Origin: Pantoea ananatis LMG 2665
GTDB lineage: Bacteria > Pseudomonadota > Gammaproteobacteria > Enterobacterales > Enterobacteriaceae
NCBI RefSeq assembly: GCF_000710035.2
Contig: NZ_JMJJ01000004.1
Span: 434,001 to 498,000, forward strand
Reading direction: 5' to 3'
DNA: 64,000 nt
Shown here: in pieces, positions 9,162 to 17,119 of the stretch
Position numbering within the stretch: position 1 is the stretch's first letter
How the letters are laid out: each line of letters opens with the position of its first letter
Notes under the pieces: generated by a model
What the model was told of the DNA's origin: nothing
Database searches by the model: none
Seen by the model: only the letters and a program-made list of their open reading frames with translations
Made by a program: the position numbers and the translations under genes

Positions 9162-9173
9162 TTGTATATACAT
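9162..9173. promoter_or_regulatory. Second HutC operator in the transporter leader
   Basis: TTGTATATACAT contains the perfect palindrome TGTATATACA. It lies about 95 nt downstream of the predicted start, mirroring the second operator in the hutH leader. Confidence 0.72.
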
Positions 9174-9249
9174 GATTCATCATCTTGTAAGCTTTTTGTT
9201 AAAACAACACTGACACTCTTAAAACGCATTTTCATCCAGGAGAAGCCGT

Positions 9250-10098
9250 ATGAAGCACCCCGAAGCGTTTCGCCGTTTTTGCCTTACGACCCTGTTTTCC
9301 AGCCTGCTGCTCAGCACCGTTGCGGTGCAGGCGAAAGAGTGGAAATCGATCACGATAGCGACGGAAGGCAGCTATGAACCCTGGAACCTGACGCTGCCCG
9401 GCGGCAAACTCGGGGGATTTGAGCCGGAACTCATGGCCAACCTGTGCAAGCGCATGGGCATGGAATGCAAACTGGTTGTCCAGAACTGGGATGGCATGAT
9501 TGCCGGGCTGAATGCGGGTAAATACGACGTGATCATGGACGCCATTGTGATCACGCCAGAGCGAAAAAAAGTGGTCAGTTTTACGCTTCCCTATGCCTCT
9601 ACGCCAGCCACCTTTATTGCCGTAAAAGGGACGCTGCTCCCCCCGGGCAAGGGCGTGACGAAGTTGCATGATGATGAAAAAGAGATTGAAGCCGCACTGG
9701 CACCGATAAAGGCGGCCCTGAAAGGAAAAACCATCGGTATTGCCTCCGGCACGGTATACACGCCTTTTATCGATAAATATTTCAAAGGCGTGGCCGACAT
9801 ACGCGAATACACCACCTCTGCCGATGCCATTCTGGATTTACAGGCTGGACGTATTGATGCGGTGTTTGACGATGTGACCTTTGCTAAATCAATGCTGACG
9901 CGCAAAGACAACAGCAACCTGGCCTTCAGCGGTCCGCAACTGGGCGGCCCGATCTGGGGCGAAGGTGAAGCCATGGGCGTGCGGATGGCAGACGGCGATC
10001 TGAAAGCAAAACTGGACGATGCCATTAAGGCCGCGCTGGCTGACGGCACCGTAAAAGAGCTCAGCGAGAAATGGTTTAAAACTGACGTTACGCCATAA
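9250..10098 (+). CDS. ABC transporter, periplasmic binding protein (hut-regulated, His/Arg/Glu type)
   Basis: The 282-residue protein has an N-terminal signal peptide ending near VAVQAKEW and the solute-binding family 3 pattern: ITIATEGSYEPWN, GFEPELMANLCKRMG, WDGMIAGLNAGKYDVIMDAIVITPERKKVVSFTLPY, then GKTIGIASGT and LQAGRIDAVFDD. The closest well-known relatives are HisJ, ArgT and octopine-type binding proteins. An insertion between the lobes (LLPPGKGVTKLHDDEKEIEAAL) is longer than in HisJ. It heads a five-gene operon controlled by the sigma-54/HutC promoter. This context suggests histidine, urocanate or another imidazole compound as ligand, but the sequence alone does not decide. Confidence 0.88.
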   Translation: MKHPEAFRRFCLTTLFSSLLLSTVAVQAKEWKSITIATEGSYEPWNLTLPGGKLGGFEPELMANLCKRMGMECKLVVQNWDGMIAGLNAGKYDVIMDAIVITPERKKVVSFTLPYASTPATFIAVKGTLLPPGKGVTKLHDDEKEIEAALAPIKAALKGKTIGIASGTVYTPFIDKYFKGVADIREYTTSADAILDLQAGRIDAVFDDVTFAKSMLTRKDNSNLAFSGPQLGGPIWGEGEAMGVRMADGDLKAKLDDAIKAALADGTVKELSEKWFKTDVTP

Positions 10099-10110
10099 GT
10101 GAGGTCGAGC

Positions 10111-10830
10111 ATGATAAGCCTGCTGGGTTTTGGCGCAGATGGCTGGGGGCGGCTGATAGTGAGCGCAACGCTTACTACATTGCTGTTGTCGCTGGTCGCG
10201 CTGATGGTAGGAGCCGTCGTGGGCTCAGGCATCGCCGCGGCGAAATTGTCTTCTCACCGTCCCTTACGCTGGTTGGGTGAGGGCTATTCGGTGATTTTTC
10301 GCGGCATCCCGGAGCTACTGGTGATCTACCTGTTTTACTTTGGTGGTTCAGGCCTGATCACCCAGATCGGTCAAATATTTGGTGCGCAGGGATTTATCGA
10401 GGCGCCGCCTTTTCTGATCGGCGCGCTGGCGATCGGGCTGATTTCGGGCTCCTACCAGGCTGAAGTTTATCGTGCTGCCCGGCTGGCGCTGTCCCGGGGC
10501 GAAGTGGAAGCGGCGGTGGCAACAGGCATGTCGCGCTGGCGAATTCGTCAGCGCATCCTGCTGCCTCAGGTGGCGCGCTACGCGCTGCCTGGCCTGTCCA
10601 ATGTCTGGCAGATGAGCCTGAAAGACTCTGCGTTGGTTTCGGTCACCGGCATCGTGGAGCTGATGCGCGCCAGTCAGGTCGCGGCGGGTTCTACGCGGGA
10701 CTACTTCACCTTTTATCTGATCGGCGGCGGATGCTATCTGTTGTTAACTGTGCTGTCGAATCGGGCTTTTCTGCGCGTGGAAGCTCGTCTGGGCCGCGCC
10801 TGGCAGAGCCGAACGGCGGCACAGCATTAA
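10111..10830 (+). CDS. ABC transporter permease, HisQ-like
   Basis: This 239-residue inner-membrane protein has about five hydrophobic segments and the binding-protein-dependent permease motif EAAVATGMSRWRIRQRILLPQVARYALPGLSN, which contacts the ATPase. The polar amino acid family signature FRGIPELLVIYLFYFG is clear. The ATG at 10111 with GAGG in front was preferred to the GTG at 10099. It starts 12 bp after the binding protein. With the next gene it should form a heterodimeric HisQM-like channel. Confidence 0.9.
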   Translation: MISLLGFGADGWGRLIVSATLTTLLLSLVALMVGAVVGSGIAAAKLSSHRPLRWLGEGYSVIFRGIPELLVIYLFYFGGSGLITQIGQIFGAQGFIEAPPFLIGALAIGLISGSYQAEVYRAARLALSRGEVEAAVATGMSRWRIRQRILLPQVARYALPGLSNVWQMSLKDSALVSVTGIVELMRASQVAAGSTRDYFTFYLIGGGCYLLLTVLSNRAFLRVEARLGRAWQSRTAAQH

Positions 10831-10841
10831 GGAACCGCACC

Positions 10842-11573
10842 ATGATCGATTTTGCCTTTCTTGCTGATACTTTCCTGAAGTTAAGCGCCGCCCTGCCGGT
10901 TACGCTCGGCCTGTTTATCAGTTCATTCCTGTGCGGCGGCGTGCTGGCGGTGGGCATTCTGGCGCTGCGCATGAGCCGCTGGCGCATACTGAGCAGTTTT
11001 GCCCGTGGCTATATTCTGGTGTTTCGCGGTTCTCCCCTGATGATCCAGCTGTTTTTAATCTATTACGGCCTGGGCCAGTTTGGCGTGATTCGCCACAGTT
11101 TTGTCTGGCCGTTTTTACGTGAGCCATTCAGCTGTGCCGTGCTGGCGCTGTCCCTGTGCACCGCTGCCTATACGGCAGAAATCCTGCGTGGTGCGTTGCT
11201 GGCGGTGCCCGCCGGGCAGGTGGAAGCCGGTATGGCGTGCGGTATGTCGCGCTGGCTGCTGCTGCGGCGCATTATTGCGCCCGTGATGTTGCGCTATGCC
11301 TTGCCGGCCTATTCAACCGAAGCCATTTTGCTGGTGAAGTCCACCGCACTCGCCAGCCTGGTTACCGTGTGGGATGTCACGGGCGTCGCGCAGCAGATTA
11401 TCCAGCGTACCTACCGCACGATGGAAGTGTTTCTGTGTGCCGCCGCCATTTACCTGATCCTCAATTTCATCATCGTGCAGCTGTATGCCCTGCTTGAGCG
11501 TCGACTGACGCCGGTTCATCAGCCCGCAAAGAAGCCGCTAGCGGCCATTAAACCCGTCCCTGGGGGAGATTAA
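10842..11573 (+). CDS. ABC transporter permease, HisM-like
   Basis: The second permease has 243 residues and the motifs [20 protein letters not shown] and [28 protein letters not shown] of the polar amino acid transporter family. A start at [11 protein letters not shown] is supported by TTAAGGA upstream. The longer open frame overlaps the previous permease and is not credible. It lies 11 bp after the first permease and one base before the ATPase gene. A hydrophilic tail of about 20 residues after LERRL is longer than in HisM. Confidence 0.9.
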   Translation: MIDFAFLADTFLKLSAALPVTLGLFISSFLCGGVLAVGILALRMSRWRILSSFARGYILVFRGSPLMIQLFLIYYGLGQFGVIRHSFVWPFLREPFSCAVLALSLCTAAYTAEILRGALLAVPAGQVEAGMACGMSRWLLLRRIIAPVMLRYALPAYSTEAILLVKSTALASLVTVWDVTGVAQQIIQRTYRTMEVFLCAAAIYLILNFIIVQLYALLERRLTPVHQPAKKPLAAIKPVPGGD

Positions 11574-11574
11574 G

Positions 11575-12366
11575 ATGCAGGATTCATCCGCCGTAACGCT
11601 GTCCGCCAGCGATATCCATAAATCATTTGGCGCCATGGAAGTGCTGAAAGGCATTTCATTACAGGCCCACAAAGGTGACGTCATTTCGATCCTCGGTGCC
11701 AGCGGCTCGGGCAAAAGTACCTTGCTGCGCTGTATTAACCTGCTGGAAACACCCGATTCCGGCGTGGTAAGCGTCGGCGGGGAAACCATTGAGATGAAAC
11801 GCCATGCCCGCGGGCATCAACTGGCCGCGAATCCCAAACAGGTGGAACGTTTGCGCTCACGCCTGGGGATGGTTTTTCAGAGCTTCAATCTCTGGTCCCA
11901 TATGACCGTGCTGCAAAACGTCATTGAAGGGCCGCAATATGTTCTGAAACGCGATAAGAAAACCTGTATTGCGCAGGCAGAACAGCTGCTGGACCGGGTC
12001 GGACTTTTGAATCGCAAAGGTTTTTATCCGGCCCAGTTGTCGGGTGGTCAACAGCAGCGCGTCGCCATTGCCCGTGCGCTAGCCATGGACCCGGAGGTGA
12101 TGTTATTTGATGAGCCCACCTCGGCACTTGATCCTGAACTGGTCGGCGAAGTGCTGAAGGTCATGCGCAGTCTGGCAGAAGAGGGGCGCACCATGTTAGT
12201 GGTGACGCATGAAATGGGGTTTGCCCGCCACGTATCAAACCGGGTGATATTTATGCATCAAGGCACCATTGACTGTCAGGGAACGCCGGATGACATGTTC
12301 GGTGAGGGCGGCTCGGCGCGCTTCAGGCAGTTTATCTCCAGCCACCATGCAGCGGAGTCTGTGTAA
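11575..12366 (+). CDS. ABC transporter ATP-binding protein, HisP-like
   Basis: The 263-residue ATPase has Walker [10 protein letters not shown], the Q-loop [10 protein letters not shown], the signature [15 protein letters not shown], Walker [13 protein letters not shown] and the switch His in VVTHEMGF. The insert [26 protein letters not shown] is shared with HisP and occurs in histidine/octopine-type ATPases. It energises uptake through the two permeases upstream. Its TAA stop overlaps the ATG of the histidase paralogue by one base, so the two are tightly coupled. Confidence 0.93.
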   Translation: MQDSSAVTLSASDIHKSFGAMEVLKGISLQAHKGDVISILGASGSGKSTLLRCINLLETPDSGVVSVGGETIEMKRHARGHQLAANPKQVERLRSRLGMVFQSFNLWSHMTVLQNVIEGPQYVLKRDKKTCIAQAEQLLDRVGLLNRKGFYPAQLSGGQQQRVAIARALAMDPEVMLFDEPTSALDPELVGEVLKVMRSLAEEGRTMLVVTHEMGFARHVSNRVIFMHQGTIDCQGTPDDMFGEGGSARFRQFISSHHAAESV

Positions 12367-13865
12367 TGAGTCGCGTTGTTGTCTGGGGAGACGCGCCGGT
12401 AGCCTGGCAGGAGGTGGTTGAGGTCGCCCGCCACGATGCCGAGCTGGTGCTGAGCGAGAGTGCCTGGCAGCGCATTGCCCGGGGGCGAGAAATCGTAACG
12501 AATATCGTTGCGAGTGGTCAGATCGCCTATGGCATCAACACGGGGCTGGGGGCGCTGTGCAATATTATGCTGGCGGAAGAAGAGCTGAGTCAGCTGTCGC
12601 GTAACACCTTGTTAAGTCATGCCTGTGGCGTGGGGCCGCTGCTGGCAAAACATGAGGTGCGCGCTATCTTATGCACCGCAATAGCGAACTACAGTCACGG
12701 GAAATCCGGCGTGTCGGTCGAACTGGTTCGGCGCCTGTTGGTGCTGCTTAACCAGCACATTACGCCTCAGGTGCCTTCGCAGGGATCGGTAGGGTATTTG
12801 ACGCACATGGCGCATATCAGCCTGACGCTGATTGGCGTGGGCGAGGCGGAATTTGATGGGCAGATTGTGCCTGCCTGTGAGGCGCTGGCGCGGACCGGAC
12901 TCACGCCCTATCGACCCGGCGCAAAAGAGGGGCTTAGCCTGGTAAACGGTACGCCGTGCATGACCGGACTGGCCTGCCTGGCGCTGGATGATGCCCGCCG
13001 TTTGCTGGACTGGGCAGACGTTACCGGAGCCATGAGTTTTGAAGCCTTGCGTGGGCAGCTGGTTGCCTTTGACGAAGAGGTGTTGTCCCTTAAAGCCAGC
13101 CCGGGTATCCAGCGCAGCGGCGAGCGGTTACGGCGTTTACTGGGCGACAGCCCGCTATTGAAGATAAGCAGCGGCATCCGGACCCAGGATGCATTGAGCC
13201 TGCGATCCATGCCGCAGGTGCACGGTGCCTGCCGCGATCAGTTTGCACATGCCGAGCGTCAGATTGAAACGGAACTCAACGCCTGTACCGATAATCCACT
13301 GGTAATGGGCACACCGCAGGCCTGGCGCGTGGTCTCACAAGCGCATCCACACGGTGAATCGGTCGCGATGGCCTGCGACCTGCTGGCCATTGCCCTGGCG
13401 GAACTGGGGAGCATTGCCGAACGGCGTCTGGATCGTCTGGTCAACCCGTTGGTCAGCGGCTTACCGCCTTTCCTGGTCGGCCAGCCCGGCGTCAACTCCG
13501 GCATGATGATTGCGCAATACGTGGCGGCCTCGCTCTGTGCTGAGAATCGCCAGTTGGCTCAGCCGGCGGTGCTGGATAACTACATCACCTCCGGGCTACA
13601 GGAAGACCACCTCAGTCTGGGAACCGGTGCGGCATTAAAATTGCTGAAAACCGTGAGTAACGTCTATTACATTCTCGCCATTGAATACCTGCTGGCGGCC
13701 CAGGCGCTGGAGTTCCACGGTGAGGCGCAACTGGCAAGTGGAACCCTTCGCGCCTGGCGACGTCTGCGTCAGATTGTACCCTGCTGGCAAGAGGATCGCT
13801 GGCTGGCACCGGAGATTGCCCGCGCGGTGCAGGTCCTTCGAACCCAGATGCCGGAGGTGCTCTGA
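12366..13865 (+). CDS. Histidine/aromatic ammonia-lyase family protein lacking the MIO tripeptide
   Basis: This 499-residue protein is alignable with HutH over its whole length, but the Ala-Ser-Gly that cyclises to the electrophilic MIO group is missing. HutH reads [14 protein letters not shown]; this protein reads GSVG-Y-LTHMAH (residues 140-150), a clean in-frame loss of three residues. Several other active-site positions remain: Tyr55, His85, Asn194, Gln274, Arg280 and Glu413. Two change: the Tyr of QDPYSIR is Leu277 and the Phe of GGNFHAE is Pro328. The frame is intact and coupled to the ATPase, so it looks maintained rather than decayed. A normal MIO-dependent lyase reaction is not expected. 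A binding, regulatory or different catalytic role is inferred. Pseudomonas hut loci also carry two hutH paralogues. Confidence 0.88.
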   Translation: MSRVVVWGDAPVAWQEVVEVARHDAELVLSESAWQRIARGREIVTNIVASGQIAYGINTGLGALCNIMLAEEELSQLSRNTLLSHACGVGPLLAKHEVRAILCTAIANYSHGKSGVSVELVRRLLVLLNQHITPQVPSQGSVGYLTHMAHISLTLIGVGEAEFDGQIVPACEALARTGLTPYRPGAKEGLSLVNGTPCMTGLACLALDDARRLLDWADVTGAMSFEALRGQLVAFDEEVLSLKASPGIQRSGERLRRLLGDSPLLKISSGIRTQDALSLRSMPQVHGACRDQFAHAERQIETELNACTDNPLVMGTPQAWRVVSQAHPHGESVAMACDLLAIALAELGSIAERRLDRLVNPLVSGLPPFLVGQPGVNSGMMIAQYVAASLCAENRQLAQPAVLDNYITSGLQEDHLSLGTGAALKLLKTVSNVYYILAIEYLLAAQALEFHGEAQLASGTLRAWRRLRQIVPCWQEDRWLAPEIARAVQVLRTQMPEVL

Positions 13866-13868
13866 GAT

Positions 13869-14498
13869 TTATCCCCGCCGCGCATCCGGACGCACCAGGT
13901 CAAACCGCTGCGCCTCAGTGATCCCGTAATAGGCACTGGGGCCGCCCGCGCGCAGAATCGGTTCGGCTTTTGCCGTCTGATAAATCCCGTTTTCCAGTAG
14001 CCTTTCGTCAATGTGGATAGCGACGGCTTCGCCTAACACCAGCCAGCTGTCGATGGCTTTTCCCTGCGCATCCTGCAACTGAATCAGCTGCGTGAGTTTA
14101 CATTCAAAATTCACCGGGCTTTCCTGCACCAGACTGGCGTTAACCTGAGAGGCGGCCAGGGGCGTTAAACCGGCAAGGGCAAACTCGTCCTGATCGGCGG
14201 GCGCAGAAATCGAACTTTCATTCATGGCCTCAGCCAGCGGACGGGTCGCCAGATTCCAGACAAATTCTTTGGTTTCAGCAATATTCTGCACACTGTCTTT
14301 CCAGCCGCTACTGGCAAAACCAATGATCGGCGGCAGGTAATTGAAACAGTTGAAAAAGCTGTAAGGGGCAAGATTACGTATGCCTTTGGCGCTGGTGGAG
14401 CTTATCCAGCCGATGGGGCGCGGGCCGATAATCGCATTGAGTGGATCGTGCGGCAGACCGTGTCCGGCGCGTGGCTGGTATGAATAACGTTTGTTCAT
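13869..14498 (-). CDS. Flavin-reductase-like domain protein
   Basis: The 209-residue protein has the pattern of the flavin reductase-like/flavoredoxin family (PF01613): PLNAIIGPRPIGWISS, then NLAPYSFFNCFNYLPPIIGFASS, DSVQNIAETKEFVWNLAT and FECKLTQLIQL. These proteins bind FMN and either reduce free flavin or carry electrons to a partner oxygenase; the partner here is unknown. The ATG is preceded by AGGGAGACAACC. It is convergent with the histidase paralogue with 3 bp between the stops and has its own upstream region, so it is probably not co-transcribed with the hut genes. Confidence 0.85.
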   Translation of the reverse strand: MNKRYSYQPRAGHGLPHDPLNAIIGPRPIGWISSTSAKGIRNLAPYSFFNCFNYLPPIIGFASSGWKDSVQNIAETKEFVWNLATRPLAEAMNESSISAPADQDEFALAGLTPLAASQVNASLVQESPVNFECKLTQLIQLQDAQGKAIDSWLVLGEAVAIHIDERLLENGIYQTAKAEPILRAGGPSAYYGITEAQRFDLVRPDARRG

Positions 14499-14816
14499 GG
14501 TTGTCTCCCTGTAAAAGCTGATTCAAGCGTAGTGGGTAAATGGCTGTTGGCGGGGCAAATCTGTAAAAAAGGTCTCGATCAGGTACCGGATTATTCCTGA
14601 ATAATAACAGCCGTTACTTTCTGTGCTAACGGATGAATTTTTATTTATATCAGTTAGTTAAGTGTTATTTTCCGATTTTACTGCTGAAAACAGATGGTGC
14701 AAAAGTAAACGAAAAGTAAACGATTGCATTTTATACATTTTGTGCTAACAAAGTTTCGTATTTGTTTAACGAATTAGGTGCACTATACAACCTCATCAAT
14801 TGTTCTCGTGGTCGAT
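14499..14816. other. AT-rich divergent intergenic region
   Basis: The 318-bp gap separates the flavin-reductase-like gene (-) from the SDR gene (+). It holds no gene. The half nearer the SDR gene is strongly AT-rich compared with its surroundings and contains the tandem repeat at 14701-14722 followed by TTGCAT and TATACA, which could be promoter elements. Confidence 0.6.
14701..14722 (+). repeat. Perfect tandem 11-bp repeat upstream of the SDR gene
   Basis: AAAAGTAAACG occurs twice without interruption. The period is one helical turn, so both copies face the same side of the DNA, as in activator or repressor sites. It ends 94 bp before the SDR start. Confidence 0.85.
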
Positions 14817-15923
14817 ATGAAAAAAATTCTTGTTACAGGATCTTCTGGATTCGTTGGTGGTGCAGTTGTGGCAGAATTGCTGATGCGCCAGGATGTTGAG
14901 TTGCTGCTGCTTGTCAGAGCCAGCGATGCTAACCAGGGACTGGAGAGGGTTAAAGAAAATTTAACCAAGTTTTCATGTTCGGCACAGGCGATTCAACGCC
15001 TGACCGCAGATCATATTCTGGTCGGCGATCTCCTTGCACCCGAACTTTTTCTGGGTGATGCGCGTATCGATCAGGTCAGCCACGTTATCAACTGCGCAGC
15101 GATTGCGTCATTTGGTGAAAATAACGATATCTGGCGCGTCAACGTCGAAGGCACCTTTAAGCTGGCTGCCAGAATGGCTGGGCTGCCAGAATTCGTAAAA
15201 TTTGTTCACGTGGGCACGGCAATGTCTTCCGCGCCGGATCAGGGTGAAGTCGTCAAAGAGGACCTGGTGCTGTCGTCACGTGAAGATCACATTGTCGATT
15301 ACACCTATTCCAAATCTTATATCGAAAACAAGATCAAGCAGGAGTTACCGCACCTGCCGCTGGTCATTGCCCGTCCGTCCATCGTTGTTGGCCATTCTCA
15401 GGAAGGTTGTACGCCGTCAGGCAGCATTTTCTGGGTATTTAAAATGGTGATGAAGCTGGAGAAATTCCTCTGCTCGCTTGATGATCGTGTCGATGTTATC
15501 CCGGTGGACTACTGTGCAAAATCCCTGGTATTCCTGATGGATCACGGCTGCACCAAAGAGATGGTCTACCATATTTCTGCCGGTGAGCGCAGCAGCAACA
15601 CCTTCTCTGAGATCGATTCGGCCTTTGCCACCGCAGAAAAAAGTGCACCGCTGGCACCTAACTATCTGCAAGTTGATTTCAGCGAAATCGTTAAAGAGCG
15701 TAAGAACTTTAAAAAGATTTACGGGCCTTGCAACGAACGCCTGATGCTGCGCGCGATGCGTCTGTACGGCGAGTTTGCCCGTCTGAATGTCGTGTTTTCT
15801 AATGATAAGTTGCTGCGTCTGGGAATGAGTTCGCCCCCGGGCTTTACCAGCTATATCGATCGTTGTGTAGAAACGACGAAAGGGATGCCCATCCAGGATT
15901 TAATGCGCGTCGATTTTAAATAA
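14817..15923 (+). CDS. Extended SDR / thioester-reductase-like NAD(P)-binding protein
   Basis: The 368-residue protein has an N-terminal Rossmann motif TGSSGFVGG, then LLLLVRASDANQGLERVKENL, INCAAIASFGENN, NVEGTF and the catalytic YTYSK (YxxxK). It has a positive stretch IARPSIVVG and the IPVDYCAKSLVFL substrate-side segment. This resembles the NAD_binding_4 branch that includes thioester reductase domains of carboxylic acid reductases and fatty acyl reductases. No partner acyl-carrier or synthetase gene is nearby, so the substrate is unknown. The ATG at 14817 was preferred to a GTG at 14778 because it places the Rossmann strand at the N-terminus; its ribosome binding site is weak. It is absent from the E. 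coli version of this neighbourhood. Confidence 0.75.
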   Translation: MKKILVTGSSGFVGGAVVAELLMRQDVELLLLVRASDANQGLERVKENLTKFSCSAQAIQRLTADHILVGDLLAPELFLGDARIDQVSHVINCAAIASFGENNDIWRVNVEGTFKLAARMAGLPEFVKFVHVGTAMSSAPDQGEVVKEDLVLSSREDHIVDYTYSKSYIENKIKQELPHLPLVIARPSIVVGHSQEGCTPSGSIFWVFKMVMKLEKFLCSLDDRVDVIPVDYCAKSLVFLMDHGCTKEMVYHISAGERSSNTFSEIDSAFATAEKSAPLAPNYLQVDFSEIVKERKNFKKIYGPCNERLMLRAMRLYGEFARLNVVFSNDKLLRLGMSSPPGFTSYIDRCVETTKGMPIQDLMRVDFK

Positions 15924-15940
15924 TCCCGCATTCGTGAGTC

Positions 15941-15975
15941 GCGCCGCCAGCATGATGACTGGCGGCGCGCATTTT
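15941..15975 (+). terminator. Rho-independent terminator of the SDR gene
   Basis: GCGCCGCCAG (15941-15950) pairs perfectly with CTGGCGGCGC (15959-15968) across an 8-nt loop, followed by GCATTTT. It starts 18 bp after the SDR stop. Confidence 0.8.
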
Positions 15976-16160
15976 GCTCTCCGCTCATGCTTTTCCCTTC
16001 TTCTGCCTTTTATTCGCTTTGCCAAACACCCTAAACAGCGATTCGCCTGCATAACATCACCTGGCTTGCCCGCCATAAAGTCTGCTTTCAGCCGAGAATG
16101 CTGTTTATTTTCTGCCAGTCACAGCGTATTGTACGCGCGCCTGAAAACATGAGAGAAAGT

Positions 16161-17084
16161 ATGAAAAAGTCTGCCAGCCCGTCGCTCTTCCACGCCCGAA
16201 ACCGCCATCAGGGTGAATATGATTTTGCTGCCCTCACGGCGGCGCATCCACCGCTGGCAGCAAAGGTCCGGCCCAATGGTTATGGCGTCATGTCGGTTGA
16301 TTTTGCCGATCCCGAGGCCGTGATGCTGCTTAACCAGGCGCTGCTTAAACTCTTCTACGGACTCGACTGGCAGCTGGCGCCGGGATCGCTGTGTCCGCCC
16401 GTGCCGGGGCGCGCCGACTACCTGCATTATCTGGCGGATCTCCTGGCGCTGGATAATCAGGGCAGGGTTCCCTCGGCCGACGTGCTGGATATTGGCTGCG
16501 GGGCAAACTGCATTTATCCCCTGATTGGAGCCGCAGAATACGGCTGGCGTTTCACCGGAACCGAAATCGACGACGCTGCCCTGAAAGCCGCAGGTAAAAT
16601 TGTCGCCGCCAACGCCGGTATGTCGCGTCTGATCCGCTTACGTCGGCAAAAAAATCCTCAGGCGGTGCTGAACGGCGTTGTGAATAAAGGTGCGTTTTTC
16701 CATGCGGTCATCTGCAATCCGCCATTTCATGCGTCGGCTGCAGAGGCGGCGGCGGGTTCACAGCGTAAATCACGAAATCTGGGCTTACAGCAGTCGGCGC
16801 CGCTCAACTTTGGCGGTCAGCATAATGAGCTCTGGTGCGAAGGCGGTGAAAAAGCGTTTGTGGGGAAAATGATTGCGGAAAGCGCTGGCCTGGCAAGTCA
16901 GGTGGTGTGGTTTACCTCACTGGTATCGCGAAAAGAGCATTTGCCTGCGCTGGAAAAACAGTTACAGGCACTGGATACCGCGGTGGTCCGGGTCGTCAAT
17001 ATGGCGCAGGGGCAGAAGCAGAGCCGTTTTCTGGCGTGGAGCTTTATGTCCGCCGCCCAACGCGCACAGCGTCTGTCACGATGA
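16161..17084 (+). CDS. rlmF: 23S rRNA (adenine1618-N6)-methyltransferase
   Basis: RlmF methylates N6 of A1618 in 23S rRNA using S-adenosylmethionine. The 307-residue protein matches E. coli RlmF (308) in layout: HARNRHQGEYDF at the start, LCPPVPGRADYLHYLADLL, the SAM motif VLDIGCGANCIYPL, and the catalytic Asn-Pro-Pro-Phe at residues 186-189. The ATG at 16161 with GAGAGAAAG upstream is preferred to in-frame ATGs at 16098 and 16149. It is monocistronic and convergent with glnQ. Confidence 0.95.
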   Translation: MKKSASPSLFHARNRHQGEYDFAALTAAHPPLAAKVRPNGYGVMSVDFADPEAVMLLNQALLKLFYGLDWQLAPGSLCPPVPGRADYLHYLADLLALDNQGRVPSADVLDIGCGANCIYPLIGAAEYGWRFTGTEIDDAALKAAGKIVAANAGMSRLIRLRRQKNPQAVLNGVVNKGAFFHAVICNPPFHASAAEAAAGSQRKSRNLGLQQSAPLNFGGQHNELWCEGGEKAFVGKMIAESAGLASQVVWFTSLVSRKEHLPALEKQLQALDTAVVRVVNMAQGQKQSRFLAWSFMSAAQRAQRLSR

Positions 17085-17085
17085 G

Positions 17086-17110
17086 ACAGCAGCCCGTTAT
17101 GGGCTGCTGT
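17086..17110. terminator. Hairpin between convergent rlmF and glnQ
   Basis: ACAGCAGCCC and GGGCTGCTGT form a perfect 10-bp stem with a 5-nt loop right after the rlmF stop. T-runs on either side are poor (GTTAATC on plus, CTCATCG on minus), so it may act as a weak bidirectional terminator or a 3'-end stabiliser. Confidence 0.6.
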
Positions 17111-17119
17111 GTTAATCAC

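Larger units (their letters stand above)
8588..9249 (+). other. Long intergenic region holding the transporter promoter
   Basis: There is no convincing gene in this 662-bp gap; the short frames it contains resemble nothing I know and have no good ribosome binding site. From left to right it holds a stem-loop (8690-8718), two NtrC-like sites, a sigma-54 promoter, a HutC operator over the start site, a second HutC operator, and a 5' leader of about 177 nt. Confidence 0.7.

Noticed and set aside
12366..13865. Reading the MIO loss as a sequencing error or pseudogene
   Set aside because: The loss is exactly three codons in frame, the gene is otherwise intact over 499 residues, and other active-site positions changed with it.
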